Under the pieces are notes generated by a model. It had not been told where the DNA came from and did not search any database. It was given only the letters and a program-made list of their open reading frames with translations. From positions 2,356,001 to 2,420,000 of the forward strand of contig NZ_CP033918.1 of NCBI RefSeq assembly GCF_003815675.1: DNA of 64,000 bases, in the 5' to 3' direction. Below, one piece after another: positions 63,401 to 64,000 of the stretch; the first letter of the stretch is position 1; each line of letters opens with the position of its first letter. The position numbers and the translations under genes are program-made. The DNA is from Chryseobacterium sp. G0186. Lineage in GTDB: Bacteria; Bacteroidota; Bacteroidia; Flavobacteriales; Weeksellaceae.

Positions 63401-64000
63401 CAAACGGAGCCAGCCAAATATCCGTTCAGTCGGAAAGCAGCAGCCCAACCAGCCCTTTGAACATTGCACTCAAGGATTTTAAGATTGAAACGATTACAGA
63501 ACTCATTAAAAAAGATACGGTTCTGGCAAGAGGAACAATCAACGGAACGGCTCAGCTGAGGGATGTGACGAAAGATATGACATTCACTTCTGATTTAAAT
63601 ATTTCTGATCTGATTGTCTATGGAAGTCCTATCGGAAATCTTGCTGTGAAAGTAAACAATTCTTCACCGAAACTTTTAAATGCTGACATTGCTCTCTCAG
63701 GAAACAATAACGATGTGAAAATTCTTGGGGATTACAATACCTCTTCAAGCACTTTTGATCTGAATATGGCTATCAATAAGCTTCAGATGAAGAGTATTCA
63801 AGGTTTTTCAATGAATGCCCTTACCAATACAGAGGGATATCTTTCCGGAAATTTAAAAATTACAGGTACCACTGATAAGCCTAACATTTTAGGAAAGGTA
63901 AAGTTCAATGATGCGGGGCTGGAAATTGCCAAAACGGGAAGTGACTTTAGAAAATTGAATGATGAAATAGATTTCACCAGCCGTGGGATTGAATTCGATA
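60445..64000 (+). CDS. AsmA/TamB-like protein, 3' end outside the window
   Basis: I read this open frame directly; it remains open to base 64000 (at least 1185 codons). A single N-terminal membrane anchor (IVITFISILVLLTLLILSLR) is followed by KDKLIVYLEKKIKTKVSLER and VYIGFPNSLVMENLYLKG, the AsmA/TamB start. Long repetitive beta-sheet-like sequence then follows, with DEIDFTSRGIEF at the end of the window. Proteins of this type bridge inner and outer membranes and move phospholipids or help assemble outer-membrane proteins. The start is TTG at 60445 (or another TTG seven codons earlier); no ATG is available. Confidence 0.85.
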   Translation, partial: MKLKINTTKLLRRIVITFISILVLLTLLILSLRLPVVQNFIKDKLIVYLEKKIKTKVSLERVYIGFPNSLVMENLYLKGQDVDTLLAVKKLDVGLHMLKLINSTADITSIEMEGTRANVVRKPDGKFNFDYIMDAFATSDKEESSSKPFIISLDKITLKDIGVTFNDQQSKNDIKLYFKSFDTRVKTFDLSKNNYAVNDINLDGLKLKLKQGIVEEVSKKVEKKVDSLNEKKPMNIGLRGIKLTHFDIDYGDENTKTFAKVLFKELSTKVNKLDLEKNSYNISNVFLSGADINANLYLPAQNANPKNTKEPETSKNSDQDKPMHLLLGKLILNDVKATYNNTAIAPTKQGMDFNHMNFSKMNVEVRSFKMENNTFAGTVNSAEVQEARGLDIQKFNTDFVYAEKEAYLKDLYLQTPKTVLRDEVILNYTSIDQLTSNLGAVKISANIKDSKIGFSDILNLAPTLRNTVPFNTYPNAILNVNANVKGSVNDLLIQDLKVSGLDQLRVAASGRIKNAMNPDQLYYDVRIGEFSSNAKTIFNLVPKNTIPSNIALPSNFSIKGNAKGTTKVVNADLNLYSTLGNAAVIANVDMRRKNHELYDIKANLQGVQVGKIIKNKDIGPITAQIAAKGESFDFKNANADVKGHVASAVYKGYRYQNMNLTGKINKGAYHVILNSKDPNADLQLTASGIYDEKNPTIKVNGEVIKLDVNKLGFYEKPMIIAGKIDGDFTSLDPNNLNGYVNLKDFAFSDTKEVYPVQEVNLKASSTTDSTKILFNSQIADVELKGKYKLTQIFGALTQTINQYYQFQKPDKTQKIDPGQHFTFTAKVKNDDLIRKFVPDLKSFETINLTGNYDADSQKIELNGQIPQLLYGENTIEKGTLKVTNENQALQYSLNVAALKSSSFSINKIDINGNVVDNTISYNATTKDDKDVTRFLLAGSAKSLNDITEVSLNPNGLKLNYTDWNVAENNKIQISSKGILADNFTLTNGASQISVQSESSSPTSPLNIALKDFKIETITELIKKDTVLARGTINGTAQLRDVTKDMTFTSDLNISDLIVYGSPIGNLAVKVNNSSPKLLNADIALSGNNNDVKILGDYNTSSSTFDLNMAINKLQMKSIQGFSMNALTNTEGYLSGNLKITGTTDKPNILGKVKFNDAGLEIAKTGSDFRKLNDEIDFTSRGIEFD

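Overview
The window looks like chromosome of a flavobacterium, most likely Chryseobacterium or a close relative in the Weeksellaceae. The support is the low GC content, the Bacteroidota-type promoters (TTG, about 19-21 nt, TAnnTTTG), a fused CcoN-CcoO cytochrome oxidase, a class II HMG-CoA reductase, a deoxyhypusine-synthase-like enzyme, repeated secreted proteins that begin QVGINT after the signal peptide, and the intergenic GCGCAAAG repeats. This is from reading alone; no database was searched.

Layout. 0-33.6 kb is mostly core genome. It holds a partial MscS channel followed by an IS3-type insertion, sucC, a ClC channel, a four-gene run that includes HMG-CoA reductase and an unlisted 56-residue membrane protein, and a two-gene DNA repair/modification pair (radical SAM plus TIGR03915-type). 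Next come two tandem QVGINT proteins, an intergenic duplication carrying three perfect DnaA-box sequences, a thiol-peroxidase/DNA-repair pair divergent from an HxlR regulator, pfkA-gap, a LuxR-type regulator, recA, htpG, an alkyltransferase-like protein, a deoxyhypusine-synthase-like protein, a GreA/GreB-type factor, arfB and menE. Core genome resumes at about 51 kb: HdeD-like protein, secreted agmatine-deiminase-type enzyme, AraC regulator, amino-acid permease, cbb3 oxidase (ccoNO, ccoP) and a TamB/AsmA-like giant that runs off the end.

33.6-51 kb is an accessory island beside a tRNA-Gln gene. It carries a large serine recombinase whose reading frame runs antisense through the tRNA, relics of a mobile-element regulator, an HTH protein with palindromic operators, a MobV-like relaxase with structured DNA upstream, an AbiEii/DUF6922 toxin-antitoxin pair, and a stretch from 42.5 to 48 kb dominated by decayed genes (IS481 transposase, two QVGINT proteins, two small HTH proteins, one TPR-type regulator).

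The most striking feature is inside this island at 35.9-37.8 kb: a two-gene operon with a 1-nt gap encoding an ECF-like sigma factor with an unusual C-terminal extension, followed by a 364-residue Cas12f/TnpB-like protein. The latter keeps the characteristic late RuvC-region sequence, but the RuvC-I Asp is Asn, the RuvC-II Glu is Lys, and the protein stops before the zinc finger and RuvC-III. It should therefore be nuclease-dead. I recall a recent report of dCas12f-sigma complexes in Bacteroidota that recruit RNA polymerase by guide RNA; this locus fits that arrangement. A structured stretch directly downstream (35773-35879) is my best candidate for the guide RNA gene, with a second structured region at 38.3-38.4 kb as the alternative. 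No CRISPR array, cas1/cas2 or susCD target is visible in the window.
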